The notes under the pieces were generated by a model that worked only from the letters and a program-made list of their open reading frames with translations, was not told where the DNA came from and did not search any database. From Candidatus Sulfopaludibacter sp. SbA3 (GTDB lineage Bacteria; Acidobacteriota; Terriglobia; Bryobacterales; Bryobacteraceae): DNA of 64,000 bases. Shown piece by piece: positions 17,601 through 27,400 of the stretch. The stretch's first letter is position 1. Each line of letters starts with the position of its first letter. The stretch spans positions 124,001 through 188,000 of the forward strand of contig CAMDCN010000005.1 of assembly GCA_945890485.1 (NCBI GenBank), in the 5' to 3' direction. Both the position numbers and the translations under genes were made by a program.

Positions 17601-18189
17601 CACCCGCAAGGTCCATACGGCCGACGGAGATACCGTCGATCAGGATCTCGTGCGAATAGTTCTGTCCGCCGTTGATCGACCCTTGCCAGGTGCCGCCGGT
17701 GGTGCCGGGGAGCGAGGTGAAGATGAACTGCTGGATCTGACGACGGCCGCCGCCAACGGCGATTGGCCAATCGTCGAACTCTTTCTTCGATACGTAAGAG
17801 CCGATTTCCGCCGTGCCGGTTTCGAGCAGCGGGGTTTCAGCGGTGATGGTGACCGATTCGGTCAGGTTGCCGACTTCAAGGGCGAAGTCGATGGTCAGGG
17901 TCTGTGCGACGGCGAGAACGATATTCTGCCGGACGGACGTTTTAAAGCCAGGCGCCGCAACGGTAATGCGGTACGTGCCGGGGGAAAGCGAAGGCGCGCG
18001 GAAGACGCCGGCTTCCGTAGAAGCGGCATTCAATTCGACGCCAGTCGCCATGTTGAAAATCTTCACGTTGGCGCCGGCTACAGCCGCGCCGGAAGAATCT
18101 GTGATGGAACCATTAAAAGTTCCACGTTCTGCTTGGCCGAAGCACGCAGCGGCGGCCAATAGGACGCCTAGTACTATTCGGGATATCAT
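14668..18189 (-). CDS. Oar-like TonB-dependent outer membrane receptor with carboxypeptidase regulatory domain
   Basis: 1173 residues. A signal peptide ends near residue 21. A carboxypeptidase-regulatory-like beta-sandwich follows (GSITDSSGAAVAGANVKI), then a plug region with ILIDGISVG, then a long beta-barrel ending in the aromatic residue Phe (IALRFTF), as outer membrane barrels do. This acidobacterial Oar-type family is usually 1000-1250 residues; substrates are mostly unknown and are thought to be oligosaccharides or peptides. The ATG has an excellent ribosome site (AGGAGG, 18196-18201). A multiheme cytochrome gene starts right after its stop. Confidence 0.93.
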   Translation of the reverse strand: MISRIVLGVLLAAAACFGQAERGTFNGSITDSSGAAVAGANVKIFNMATGVELNAASTEAGVFRAPSLSPGTYRITVAAPGFKTSVRQNIVLAVAQTLTIDFALEVGNLTESVTITAETPLLETGTAEIGSYVSKKEFDDWPIAVGGGRRQIQQFIFTSLPGTTGGTWQGSINGGQNYSHEILIDGISVGRMDLAGGANSEFSPSSESISEFKLQTGTVSAQYSGGQTSVANFATKSGTNEFHGSAYYYGQNDALRANAFNSNAAGVERQPFKQHNYGYSIGGPVLIPKVYNGKNRTFFFHNFERTTTKDFNQTSFTQLPMPEYQQGDFSRILNAGFTGNAISGTNVGTDALGRPVIGGAIYDPASARQVGNTWVRDIFPGNIIPRTRFSPVSQKIIDVATIDKPLFDTMLQNTPSLGACCPVFGERMLTFKGDHNLNERHRISGMVNRNFRVRNNSIGGRWGAPPGAPTNVYQNQDTPGTMVRGAYDFTLTPTLLGRLNLGYNRFGNINESVYVDQDWPSKIGLQNVPGTHFPALNFSGLPFQGGGIGAGGRLGSNSRGGSFNGSTIIQADFTKVSGKHNYKFGFENRRYYYNTRSKSGSGDFNFSPNQTALPGFINQTGHSFASFLLGDYASTSRGIVASNFGHRWRTAGFYFQDDWKVSRKLTLNLGLRWEMVGGLIEVAGRMSAIDFAVPNPAAGNRPGALVFAEDRDRRGFQDTYWKQISPKFGFAYAMTDKLVWRGGYGINNTPAISNGFGFGGTLGYNGSIVVNSGNTQVPFAEAPVGNLSNPYPNFTGTLPNKIPNLANGQGIDYYSPQGNRLPYVQNWNFGFQYQLPASTVIELNYVGNKGTRLLAKGFEQPNNLPFSVTQQYGDILPRPWNASSPIPQPFPGFAGTNLQALRPYPQFTGINSIFPNLGTSSYNSLQLQVTRHFKKGLAILGAYTWSKSLGLTDNAIDAEGVADVFNRNLERSITNYHLPHVAKLSWIYEIPVGKGRAVNTNGLVDAFIGGWQLSGIQNWRSGNPIAIQTGGINLPTGNAARPDLVTGVPIILNPDAPINFRGFTGGTTYLNRAAFTNPPVVAGGQNVVQRLGTVGPYLPNIRDRHVVTFDGSIQKFFKFDEVRNIQLRGTFLNAFNWAGIGGLNTNIQSPLFGQFTGQQLGPRNIEIALRFTF

Positions 18190-18195
18190 TCAGGA

Positions 18196-18201
18196 CCTCC
18201 T
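18196..18201 (-). promoter_or_regulatory. Strong ribosome binding site of the TonB receptor gene
   Basis: A perfect AGGAGG on the minus strand, six bases before the ATG at 18189, in the 70-base divergent gap to the S9 peptidase gene. Most other genes in the window lack such a strong site, which suggests high expression. Confidence 0.75.
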
Positions 18202-18260
18202 GGAATTTGGGCCAGCATATCACGGGCATGGGCTAGAGTGAACCGGTGTATCGTACCCAC

Positions 18261-20942
18261 ATGGGTCTTTTTCGAGTCGTTTTTGTCCTCGTGGTAGTCT
18301 TCGCGCCCCTCGCCGCTCAGGGTCCTCGACCGATCTCTTTTTCTGATTTCGACTCCTGGCGATCCATTCAGAGCCAGGAGCTTTCTCCCGACGGCAAGTA
18401 CCTTGCTTATGCGTTGCTTCCCCAAACCGGAGACGGCGAAGCGGTGCTCCGCGAACTCGCTACGGGACGGGAGACCCGCATTCCAATCGGCGCCATGCCG
18501 CCCCCGGCTACGGAAGGCGAAGGCGAGGATGGTCCGCCCCCGCCTCGCGGTCCGAGGATCGACTTTAGTGGCGATGGCAGTTATCTGTTTGTAACAACCT
18601 ATCCTTTGAAGGCCGCCGCCGACCAAGCGAAGCGAGATAAGAAGCCGGCGCCGCCGAATGGACTCGCTATCGTTGAGGTTGCCGCCGGACGACTTACCCG
18701 CATCGAGGACGTACAAAGCTTCGCCTTTCCAGAGGACGTTACCAACGCCGTCGCCTTCCGGCGCAGTGGCAAGGGCCCTACGGAGCTGGTGGTGCGTTCG
18801 CTGCCCTCTCAGGCGGAGCGCAAATTCGCGGACGTGAATGAATACTCTTTCACGCGCGATGGCCAGTTACTTGCCATCGCCACGAAAGAGGCCGTAAAGA
18901 TTCTGAACCAGGAGGTCCAAACTATCACGGCTGCCACCGGCACTTATGCCAAGCTCACGTGGGACGACGGGCAGACCCAACTGGCCTTCGTCACCAAGCA
19001 AGCACTGTTCGGCTGGAAGCGTGGCCAAGCCACAGCCACCGAATGGCATCGCGCCAGCATCAGCGACCGTGCCAACCTGCTCTTCTCGCGGGATGGTTCC
19101 CGCGTCTTCTTTAGTACGGCTCCCAAACGCCCCACACGGTCCGAGCCGGACCTGGCCGAAGAGAAGGCCGTCTTCGATCTCTGGCACTATCAGGACGACC
19201 GTGTACAGACGATTCAAAAGGTGCGCGCGGAGCAGGAACGCAATCGCAGCTTCCGCGCGTCGTTCAGTATTCTGGACAATAAATTTACACAATTGGGGGC
19301 GCCGGACCTTCCGGAGGTCACTCCGAGCGAAGACGGACTGGTTGCGGTTGGGGTGGATGACCAGCCGTATCGCAAGGACAACGACTACAGCGAGCGCTAC
19401 AGCGACTTTTGGCTGTTGAATGCAGTGACGGGTGAACGCAGCCTCATCGTCCAGCGCTCCGCTGGTACGCCAGCGCTTTCTCCCGACGGAAAATACGCCA
19501 TCTACTACTCCTTCGGGAACTGGTGGGTGATCAACGTAGCGACGAATACTGTCACCAACCTCACGGCGCATCTGAAGGTTCGATTCCGTAACGAACTCCA
19601 CGACTCGCCCGGCGGCGCGGCCAGCTACGGCCAGATCGGCTGGACCAAAGACAGCCGCCACTTTCTGGTTTACGACCGTTACGACATTTGGGCGCTCACG
19701 CCAGACGCCGCTGCCGCGAAGAATCTGACGGAGGGCGAAGGCCGGAAGGAGAAGATCCAATTCCGGCTGGTTCGGCTGCGGACGGATCCGCGTAACCGCC
19801 ATCTCGATCCCGCCGAACCGCTCCTGCTCCGCGCGGAGAATGAGGTGACCCGCGAGAGCGGCTTCTATCGCGACTCGTTCGCCGGCGATGCGCCGCCGCA
19901 AAAAATACTGATGGCGGCGAAGAACTTCCGCGCCCCAGTGAAAGCCAAGAATGCCGACGTCCTTCTGCTCTCCGCCAGCAGCTTCACCGAGTTTCCAGAT
20001 CTGCTGATCACCGACTCTTCGTTCGCCAAACTCGATAAGGTGACTCGCGCGAATCCGCAGCAGGCGCAGATGGCCTGGGGATCGGCGGAACTGATGAAAT
20101 TTACGAATATGAACGGCGTGCCGTTGCAAGGCGTGCTGGTGAAGCCACCGGGATTCGACCCCGCGAAGAAGTACCCGTTGATGGTCTATATCTATGAGCG
20201 GCTGTCGCAGACGCTCCATACGTTCTACGATCCGGCGCCGAGCCACCGGGTGAACCCGGCTGTCTACGCCTCGAACGGCTACGTCGTGCTGATGCCCGAC
20301 ATCGTTTACACCATCGGCTATCCCGGCCAAAGCGGTATGAACGCCGTCATGCCAGCCGTGCAGAAGGTGGTCGATGAGGGCTACATTGACGAGGCCCGCA
20401 TCGGGATTCAAGGCCATTCCTGGGGCGGCTACCAGATCGCCTACATGTTGACGAAGACGAACCGCTTCCGCGCTGCCGCGCCAGGGGCGCTGGTGGGCAA
20501 CATGTTTTCGGCCTATTCGGGCATCCGCTACGGCACCGGCATCCCTCGGCAGTTTCAATATGAGCGGACGCAGAGCCGCATCGGTGGCACCCCGTGGCAG
20601 TTCCCGCTGCGCTTCCTCGAAAACTCTCCGGTGTTCACGGCGGATCGTGTGCAGACGCCCGTTCTGATGCTGCACAACGACGGCGACGACGCCGTACCGT
20701 GGACGCAGGGCATCGAGTTCTTCCTGGCGCTCCGCCGCTTGAATAAGGAAGCCTACTTCTTCAATTACAACGGCGAACCGCATGGCATCCGTAAGCGCGC
20801 CAACCAGATGGACTACGCGCTGCGCCTGTTCCAATTCTTCGGCCACTACCTGAAAAACGAAACGAAGCCAAAGTGGATGGAAAAGGGGATCCCGTACATC
20901 GAACGGGATAGCCCGGAGCATCAGGCCACCTCCTTACAATAG
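18261..20942 (+). CDS. S9 family prolyl oligopeptidase-type serine peptidase, exported
   Basis: 893 residues from the ATG at 18261 (a GTG five codons upstream is possible). A signal peptide (LFRVVFVLVVVFAPLAAQ) leads to a long N-terminal beta-propeller and a C-terminal alpha/beta-hydrolase domain. The catalytic serine is Ser720 in GHSWGG; the likely Asp is in GDDAVPW (near 809) and His841 in GEPHGI. The enzyme should cut peptides, probably in the periplasm. It is somewhat larger than typical DPP IV or acylaminoacyl peptidases. It is followed after 8 bases by the deoxyhypusine-synthase-like gene. Confidence 0.92.
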   Translation: MGLFRVVFVLVVVFAPLAAQGPRPISFSDFDSWRSIQSQELSPDGKYLAYALLPQTGDGEAVLRELATGRETRIPIGAMPPPATEGEGEDGPPPPRGPRIDFSGDGSYLFVTTYPLKAAADQAKRDKKPAPPNGLAIVEVAAGRLTRIEDVQSFAFPEDVTNAVAFRRSGKGPTELVVRSLPSQAERKFADVNEYSFTRDGQLLAIATKEAVKILNQEVQTITAATGTYAKLTWDDGQTQLAFVTKQALFGWKRGQATATEWHRASISDRANLLFSRDGSRVFFSTAPKRPTRSEPDLAEEKAVFDLWHYQDDRVQTIQKVRAEQERNRSFRASFSILDNKFTQLGAPDLPEVTPSEDGLVAVGVDDQPYRKDNDYSERYSDFWLLNAVTGERSLIVQRSAGTPALSPDGKYAIYYSFGNWWVINVATNTVTNLTAHLKVRFRNELHDSPGGAASYGQIGWTKDSRHFLVYDRYDIWALTPDAAAAKNLTEGEGRKEKIQFRLVRLRTDPRNRHLDPAEPLLLRAENEVTRESGFYRDSFAGDAPPQKILMAAKNFRAPVKAKNADVLLLSASSFTEFPDLLITDSSFAKLDKVTRANPQQAQMAWGSAELMKFTNMNGVPLQGVLVKPPGFDPAKKYPLMVYIYERLSQTLHTFYDPAPSHRVNPAVYASNGYVVLMPDIVYTIGYPGQSGMNAVMPAVQKVVDEGYIDEARIGIQGHSWGGYQIAYMLTKTNRFRAAAPGALVGNMFSAYSGIRYGTGIPRQFQYERTQSRIGGTPWQFPLRFLENSPVFTADRVQTPVLMLHNDGDDAVPWTQGIEFFLALRRLNKEAYFFNYNGEPHGIRKRANQMDYALRLFQFFGHYLKNETKPKWMEKGIPYIERDSPEHQATSLQ

Positions 20943-20950
20943 AAGCTGGC

Positions 20951-22198
20951 ATGAACCATCACGATTCCCACCGCCGCACCGTCCGCGTCAAGCGCGTCGA
21001 CGAAGTGAATTCGCTCGACGAAATGTTCCGGCACTGCTTGCCGGCGTTTGGCGGCGCTTACCTCCGCCGGATCTATGAGATCCTCGACCGCGCCATTGGC
21101 ATGGGCTGCCCGCTCACGCTCGCCATCGCCGGTCCGGTCACCGTGTCTGGCCAGCATCAGACGTGGCTGATCCCGCTGCTCGAAACCGGGTGGGTCGCTT
21201 ATCTTTCTACCACTGACGCGGTCTGCTATCACGATGGCCACCGCTCGCTAGATGGCCGCAAGGATCCTGTATTCGAAGTGCCCATCTTCGGCGACGACGG
21301 CGCACTGCGCGACGAGAAAACCATCCGTGTCACCGACATGGCGTTCGACGAGGACGTGCTGCTCGATCAGGACCGTTTCCTGACCGCGCTGCTAAATCAC
21401 GAAGACTTCCAGAAGAAGATGACCGGCACCGAGATGCGGAACAAGCTTGGCCGCTGGTACCAGGCGATCGAAGAGCGCAATGGCGTGGAGCAGGGTTTGC
21501 TCGCCAAGTGCCACGAGATGGGGATCCCGGTGTTTGTGGGCGCGCCGGGCGATGGCAGCGTGTTCCTGAATTCCATGAAGCTGTGGGCGATGCGCGAGGC
21601 TGGGTTGATCCCGTCGTACGGCTTCGATCTCGATATCCATGCAGAGGTGTTTGAGGCTTGCGCCTACCATCGGTGGGGTCTTTTTGATACGGAAGCGAAG
21701 TCGCTGGCGACGTTCATGCTCGGCGGCGGCGTGCCAAAGAACTACAATTTGCAGCCGGAGCCGGCGCTCGGCCAGATCCTCGGTTTGCCCGACGTTCGCG
21801 GTTACGAATTCGATGTGCAGATCACGTCGGCGCCGATCACCGATGGCAGCTTGTCGAGTTGCCCCCCGGCCGAAGCGGTCACCTGGGGCAAGGTGGATCG
21901 CGATACCTACCAACAGTCGACCGAAAGCATGCAGGGCGATTATTCGATGGTCGTGCCGTTCCTGATTAAGGCGCTGCTCGATCGCCGGAAGAAGTTCGAA
22001 CGGTTGCGCGACGAACTCGGCGAAGAGACCTTGTTCGAGCGGCATCCGGAAGCCAAGGGTTACCTGCGCTCCCGCGATGGCTACCGTCTCTATGATCAGC
22101 GCGAAGCCCTGGTCGGCAAGCTGCGCGACGCGGTCCGCGAGAATGCGGATTGGCTGAACGAAACTCTCACCTACCCACTCGCGATCCCAAAACAATGA
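20951..22198 (+). CDS. Deoxyhypusine synthase family protein
   Basis: 415 residues. Family features in order: an N-terminal Rossmann-like region (LTLAIAGPVT, then TGWVAYLSTTDAVCYHD), the GGGVPKNYN loop, DGSLSSCPPAEAVTWGKV. The last contains the Lys of the WGK motif that in eukaryotic deoxyhypusine synthase forms the enzyme-spermidine intermediate. Bacteria lack eIF5A, and bacterial members are thought to act on polyamines or small molecules instead; the substrate here is unknown. Its stop overlaps the start of the DUF6986 gene (ATGA), so the two are translationally coupled. Confidence 0.83.
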   Translation: MNHHDSHRRTVRVKRVDEVNSLDEMFRHCLPAFGGAYLRRIYEILDRAIGMGCPLTLAIAGPVTVSGQHQTWLIPLLETGWVAYLSTTDAVCYHDGHRSLDGRKDPVFEVPIFGDDGALRDEKTIRVTDMAFDEDVLLDQDRFLTALLNHEDFQKKMTGTEMRNKLGRWYQAIEERNGVEQGLLAKCHEMGIPVFVGAPGDGSVFLNSMKLWAMREAGLIPSYGFDLDIHAEVFEACAYHRWGLFDTEAKSLATFMLGGGVPKNYNLQPEPALGQILGLPDVRGYEFDVQITSAPITDGSLSSCPPAEAVTWGKVDRDTYQQSTESMQGDYSMVVPFLIKALLDRRKKFERLRDELGEETLFERHPEAKGYLRSRDGYRLYDQREALVGKLRDAVRENADWLNETLTYPLAIPKQ

Positions 22199-23106
22199 GA
22201 CAACCGGTTCATGTCTTCTACGGCGGCGCCCATCTGTTCCGGCCCGACATTATCGAAAAGATCAGCAGCGTGGCACTGCGCGCGCTGCCGAGCTTCGATA
22301 CCCCTTACCGCAAGCAGCTCGAAGCCAAGCTGAAGGCGGAGCCGGTGGAGGACTATCGGATCGACTTTGAGGACGGCTATGGTGACCGGCGGCAGGACGA
22401 GGAGGACGCCGATGCCTATCGCTGCGGCAAGATCGTTGCGGCCGGCACCGGGTTGCCCGCGGTGGGGATTCGCATCAAGCGGCATGGCATCCGCACGCTC
22501 CGCATTTTTCTCGATAGCGTAGGCACGCTGCCGCCCGGTTTCCGCATCACAGTGCCGAAGGTGGAGCGTCCGGAGGAGGTAGCGATGGTGGCCGCCGAGT
22601 GTCCGGACGCGCATATCGAAGCGCTGATCGAGACCGGCCCCGTGGTCCAGCGGCTCCACGAGATTCCGGCCCATAGCCTGCACCTTGGTCCGTACGATCT
22701 GCTCGCCTCGTTGGGAATCCCGGCCGCGTTCCAGCATCTGCACCACCCGGCGTGCACCATGGTTCGGATGCAAATGCTGCTTACCGGCAAGACGGTCGTG
22801 GATGGTCCAACGAAGACGCTGCCCGTGGGCGACAACCCGCAAGAGGGTTGGAAGAAGCATCGCGAGGACATCTGGCGTTCGCTGAGTGAGGGCTTCTACC
22901 AAAGCTGGGATATCCACCCGGCACAGCTTGTTTCGCGTTACGCCACGCTGATGGAGTTCTACATGGAACACCTGCCCGCGGTGCGCGAGCGCCTCGCCAA
23001 CTTCGATGGCTCAGCGACGCGGTTGGGTGCGCAGTTCGACGATGCGGCCACCATCCGCGGTTTGCGCGCGTTCGCGGAGCGGGCGTCTTATTTGGTATCG
23101 CGGTAG
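22195..23106 (+). CDS. DUF6986 HpcH/HpaI aldolase-like TIM-barrel protein
   Basis: 303 residues from the ATG at 22195, chosen because it overlaps the previous stop and gives a normal N-terminus (MRQPVHVFYGG). The motif DYRIDFEDGYGDRRQDEEDA matches the DUF6986/HpcH-HpaI family, and IEALIETGPVVQ gives the Glu typical of metal binding in the citrate lyase/aldolase barrel. Members bind a divalent metal and cleave or form C-C bonds of 2-oxo acids; no substrate is known for this branch. It is the third gene of the S9 peptidase operon and ends 19 bases inside the convergent M20 gene. Confidence 0.78.
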   Translation: MRQPVHVFYGGAHLFRPDIIEKISSVALRALPSFDTPYRKQLEAKLKAEPVEDYRIDFEDGYGDRRQDEEDADAYRCGKIVAAGTGLPAVGIRIKRHGIRTLRIFLDSVGTLPPGFRITVPKVERPEEVAMVAAECPDAHIEALIETGPVVQRLHEIPAHSLHLGPYDLLASLGIPAAFQHLHHPACTMVRMQMLLTGKTVVDGPTKTLPVGDNPQEGWKKHREDIWRSLSEGFYQSWDIHPAQLVSRYATLMEFYMEHLPAVRERLANFDGSATRLGAQFDDAATIRGLRAFAERASYLVSR

Positions 23107-24479
23107 TTCAGCGGGGGCTTGGCGTCTTTCGGCAGGCGCGATTCGTAGTTGAATCCGGCGCGGCGTTTTTCGAAGGCCGCGCGGACGGCAGCCAGTTGCT
23201 TGGGGTCGCTATAGAGGTCCATCGCCGTCAACGCGAGCACCTTGGCGGCGAGCACCATGCCTTTGCGTCCGATGCTCATTCCCGCGCACGCCGTCGATTG
23301 CCAGGAGTGAAACGGGATGCCGGGGGCGAAGGTTGCGAGGCTAACTTCCGACGTCGGAACCACCCAGGAGACGTCCGCGGCGTCAGTGGATGCGGAGCCG
23401 GCCCCGCTCGCGATCGGCTGGATCTGCGCCTCGCTGCCGAGGGCGAGTTCCGGCTCTGCGAAAAGCGTAGTGCGCAGTTTGGTGGCGAACTCCTTTTCTT
23501 CGGCGCCGTACTGAATGCCGCCGAGTACACGCATATGCCGGTCGTACATCGCAGCGAGGGCGTCGTTCGGCAACATGTTGTAGACGGAGGACTGAATCGC
23601 CTCCTCCTGCTTGGTCTCGGTGGCGAGAGCTGCACCGGCGGCGGCCTTTTCTATGCGGGACCAGACGTTGTCGAGAACCTTCATCGACGGGTGCCGCGCG
23701 TAGACGTAGACCTCCGCGAAGTCCGGCACGACGTTCGGCGCCACGCCGCCCTGCGTGACGATGTAGTGCATGCGGGTCTCCTGTGGCACGTGCTCGCGGA
23801 GCAGGTCGATGGCATGGTTGAAGAGCATGACGGCGTCGAGCGCGGAGCGGCCCTGTTCCGGGTTTGCCGCAGCGTGGGCGGCGGTGCCGCGGAAGCGGAA
23901 CTTGGCGGTGATATTCGCGAGGGTGGTGCGGAGGCTGGCCTGGTTGGCGTCGCCGGGGTGCCAAGCGAGCACGGCATCGACATCGGCGAAGGCGCCGGCG
24001 CGGATCATGTAAACCTTGCCGCCGCCGCCCTCTTCGGCGGGCGTGCCGAAAACTTTCAGGGTGCCGCGGAAGCCTTGCTCCTTGAGGGCGATGGCCGCGA
24101 GTACGGAGCCGGCCCCGAGCAGGTTATGGCCGCAGCCGTGGCCGGGGGCGTTGGCGACGCGGGGCGCTCGCTTCGGCGTGTCTTCCTGCGAGAGGCCGGG
24201 CAGCGCGTCGTATTCCGCCGGCAAGCCGATGACCGGCTTGCCGGAGCCGTAGGTGGCGACAAACGCGGTGGGGATGCCGCCGGTGCCTGTCTCGACCGTA
24301 AAACCTGCGCGGCGCAGTTCGGCCTGGAGTAGGGCGGAGCTTTTCTCCTCTTTATAGCCGACTTCGGCGAGCTCCCAGATCTGCCGGGAGAGTTGCCCCA
24401 GGCGTTCGGAGTGAAGGTCGACCTTGCTCGTCACCTGGCTGTGGAGCAGGGGGACGAGCAGGCAAAGCAGGTAGCGCAT
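23088..24479 (-). CDS. M20 family metallo-amidohydrolase (AbgB-like)
   Basis: 463 residues from the ATG at 24477-24479; a longer frame exists upstream but it is low-complexity read-through into the RND gene end. A short signal peptide (MRYLLCLLVPLLHSQ) is followed by the catalytic domain with GHGCGHNLLG and GTPAEEGGGGK, which carry the metal-binding His and the catalytic Glu. A dimerisation insert and C-terminal HSW complete it. Closest known function is p-aminobenzoyl-glutamate hydrolase subunit B; export makes another amide substrate likely. It is the last gene of the large minus-strand cluster, 4 bases after the RND permease. Confidence 0.9.
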   Translation of the reverse strand: MRYLLCLLVPLLHSQVTSKVDLHSERLGQLSRQIWELAEVGYKEEKSSALLQAELRRAGFTVETGTGGIPTAFVATYGSGKPVIGLPAEYDALPGLSQEDTPKRAPRVANAPGHGCGHNLLGAGSVLAAIALKEQGFRGTLKVFGTPAEEGGGGKVYMIRAGAFADVDAVLAWHPGDANQASLRTTLANITAKFRFRGTAAHAAANPEQGRSALDAVMLFNHAIDLLREHVPQETRMHYIVTQGGVAPNVVPDFAEVYVYARHPSMKVLDNVWSRIEKAAAGAALATETKQEEAIQSSVYNMLPNDALAAMYDRHMRVLGGIQYGAEEKEFATKLRTTLFAEPELALGSEAQIQPIASGAGSASTDAADVSWVVPTSEVSLATFAPGIPFHSWQSTACAGMSIGRKGMVLAAKVLALTAMDLYSDPKQLAAVRAAFEKRRAGFNYESRLPKDAKPPLNYRDTK

Positions 24480-24483
24480 GCTG

Positions 24484-27400
24484 CTAGGACAACACAGTCT
24501 CTTCCACTGTCGCCACCTGTGAATGCGATCGTGTGGCAGGGACGCGGCCGGAGAGGAGCAGGTAAACGGCTGGCGTGAGGTAAAGCGTGACGACTTGCGA
24601 GAAGAGCAAACCACCGACGACGCAAAGCCCGAGCGGTTGGCGGGCTTCGGCTCCCGCACCGTGGCCGAGGGCGATGGGCAACGCTCCGAAGAGCGCGGCC
24701 ATCGTGGTCATCATGATGGGGCGGAAACGGATGACGCAGCCTTCAAAGATGGCTTCTCTCGGCGACAAGCCCGACCTGCGTTCGGCATCAAGGGCGAAGT
24801 CGATCTGCATGATGGCGTTCTTCTTCACGATGCCGATGAGCAGAATCAGCCCGACGAAGGAGTAGATGTTCAGATCGAGGCCAAACAGATGCAGGGTGAG
24901 CAGCGCCCCGAAACCGGCCGACGGCAGGCCGGAGAGGATCGTGAGCGGATGGACGAAACTTTCATACAGGATGCCGAGCACGATGTAGACGACGAGGATG
25001 GCAATGACGAGCAGCAACATCAGGTTCTGCGTAGACTTCTGGAACGCCTGCGCCGTGCCCTGGAAAGTGGTGGTGACCGTGTCGGGCAGATGCTGCGTGG
25101 CCAGTGTTTCAATGGACTGCACGGCATCGCCGAGGGAGACCCCGGGGAGGAGATTGAAGCTCATCGTGACGGCGGGGAGCTGGCCGAAATGGTTGATGCT
25201 GGTGGGTCCGGCGCGGGGCTCCAGCCGAGCGAGGGAACGGAGTGGGACCAGCACCCCGTCCGTGGAGCGAACATAGAGGGCGCCCATCTGGGATTCGTCG
25301 GCCTGGAACTCGCGCTGGACCTCCAGCAGGACACGGTACTGATTTTCGGGGGCGTAGATAGTGGAGGTCCAGCGGGGGCCATAGGCCGCGAAGAGGGCGC
25401 TTTCAATCTGTTCCGGGGTAACGCGGAGCGTGGCCGCGCGGTCGCGATCGATGACCACGCTGAGTTCGGGGTTGCGGATCTGGAGGTCGCTCGTCACGTC
25501 GACGAGGCCCGGCACCTTGGCCAGTTCGCGCTCGAACACAGGGGCGCTGCGGTGGAGTAGTTCGGTGTCGGTGCTTTGCAGCGTGTACTGGTAAAGGCTC
25601 TTTGAGAGTGTGCCGCCGATGCGGATGGCGGGAGGATTCTGCAGGAACGCGCGGCCTGCCGTGAGGCTGTTGAGCTTGGGGCGAAGCCGGGCCATCACGG
25701 TGTCGACGCTGGGCTGTCCGGGCCGCTGGGCGCGGGGATGCAGATCGAAGAAGATGCGTCCGAAGTTGGCGGCGTTTTGGCCGCCGACGCTAGTGGAGAA
25801 GGACTCAACGGCGGTCTCGTCGCGGACCAGGTCGTTCAACTTCTGCATGTGCCGGGCGACATCGAGATGAGACGTGCCTTGGGGGAACTCGATGGACGCC
25901 AGGATCTCGTTGCGGTCTTCACTGGGAACGAAGCCTTTGGGCACCTGCAGATAGAGCCAGACGGTGCCGGCGAGGATGGCGACCGAGAGCGCGAGCACGG
26001 CGGGGTTGTGCCGGAGGGTCCAGCGGAGGGAGCGCTCGTAGGCTTCTTGCATGGCGGTGAAACCGCGCTCGGTGAACCGGTATAGCCGGCCATGGCGAAC
26101 GCCATGACCCGAGCGAAGGAACCGGGCCGACAGCATGGGCGTCAGGGTGACCGAGACGAAGCCGGAGACGAGAATGGCCACGACGATGGTGACCGAAAAC
26201 TCCTGAAACAGGCGCCCGAGGATCCCATCGAGGAACAGCAGCGGGATGAAGACGGCGGCGAGCGAGACGGTCATCGAGATGATGGTGAAGCTGACCTCGC
26301 GCGTGCCTGCCAGGGCGGCCTGCACCGGCGGCAGGCCCGACTCCATATGGCGCACAACGTTTTCGAGGACGACGATGGCATCGTCCACCACGAAGCCGAT
26401 GGCGAGGATCAGCGCGAGCATGGTGAGGTTGTTGAGGCTGTAGCCCAATAGGTACATGGCCGCGAACGTGCCGATGATGGAGACGGGCAGGGCGAGGCTG
26501 GGGATGATGGTTGCGGAAAGGTTGCGCAGGAAGAGGAAAATGACGAGGACCACCAGGAAAACGGTGAGCAGCATGGTCCATTGGACTTCGAGGAAGGACT
26601 CGCGAATGCTGTTGGCGCGGTCTGCAATCACCTCCACCGTGACGGCGGGGGGCATCTCCGCCAGGACGCGGGGGAGCAGCGCGCGGACTCCGTTGGCGAC
26701 ATCGACGGCGTTGGTGCCGGGTTGTTTGAAGACGAGGACGTTGAGGAATCGTTCGGTGAATTTCGCGCTGCTGAGCCAGGCCGCGGTCTTGTCGTCTTCC
26801 ACGCTATCGATAACGGTGGCGACATCCTGGAGACGGACGGGCGCCCCGTCGCGCTGCAGAATGACCAGGCCGCGATAGGCCTCCGCGGAGGTGAGTTGGC
26901 CGGTGGCGTGGATGGTCATCATACGGTCCTGGCCGTACATGGTGCCGGTGGGCATGTTGACGTTGTGGCGGCGGATGGCGGATTCGACTTCGTCGATGCC
27001 GATACCGAGCGCGGCGAGGCGGCCGGGGTTGACCTGTACGCGGACGGCGTATTTCTGGGCGCCTTGGATCTGCACCTGGGCGACGCCGCGGACGGTGGAG
27101 ATGCGTTGAGCCAACAGCGTGTCGGCGTACTCGTGCATCTTGTAGAGGGGGACGCTGGAGGAGCGGATGGCGAGATAGATGACGGGCTGGTCCGCGGGGT
27201 TAACCCGGCGGAACGAAGGTGGAGCGGGCATGCCGGCCGGGAGCAGGGGAGAGGCCTGCGTGATGGCGGCTTGCACGTCTTGCGCGGCGCCATCGATGTT
27301 GCGGGAGAGAGCAAACTGCAGCGTGATGGAGGTGCTGCCGAGGGAGTTGACCGAGTTCATCGAGTCGAGCCCTTCGATGACGGAGAACTGACGTTCGAGC

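Noticed and set aside
14443-18162. A 1239-codon open frame on the plus strand opposite the TonB receptor gene
   Set aside because: It is an antisense shadow in GC-rich DNA: composition is Val/Gly/Ala/Glu-rich with no motif, and the minus-strand frame has a clear signal peptide, plug and barrel.
23088-24659. Longer M20 frame starting at 24659
   Set aside because: The added 60 residues are Ser/Pro/Arg-rich read-through of the RND gene end; the ATG at 24479 begins a signal peptide.
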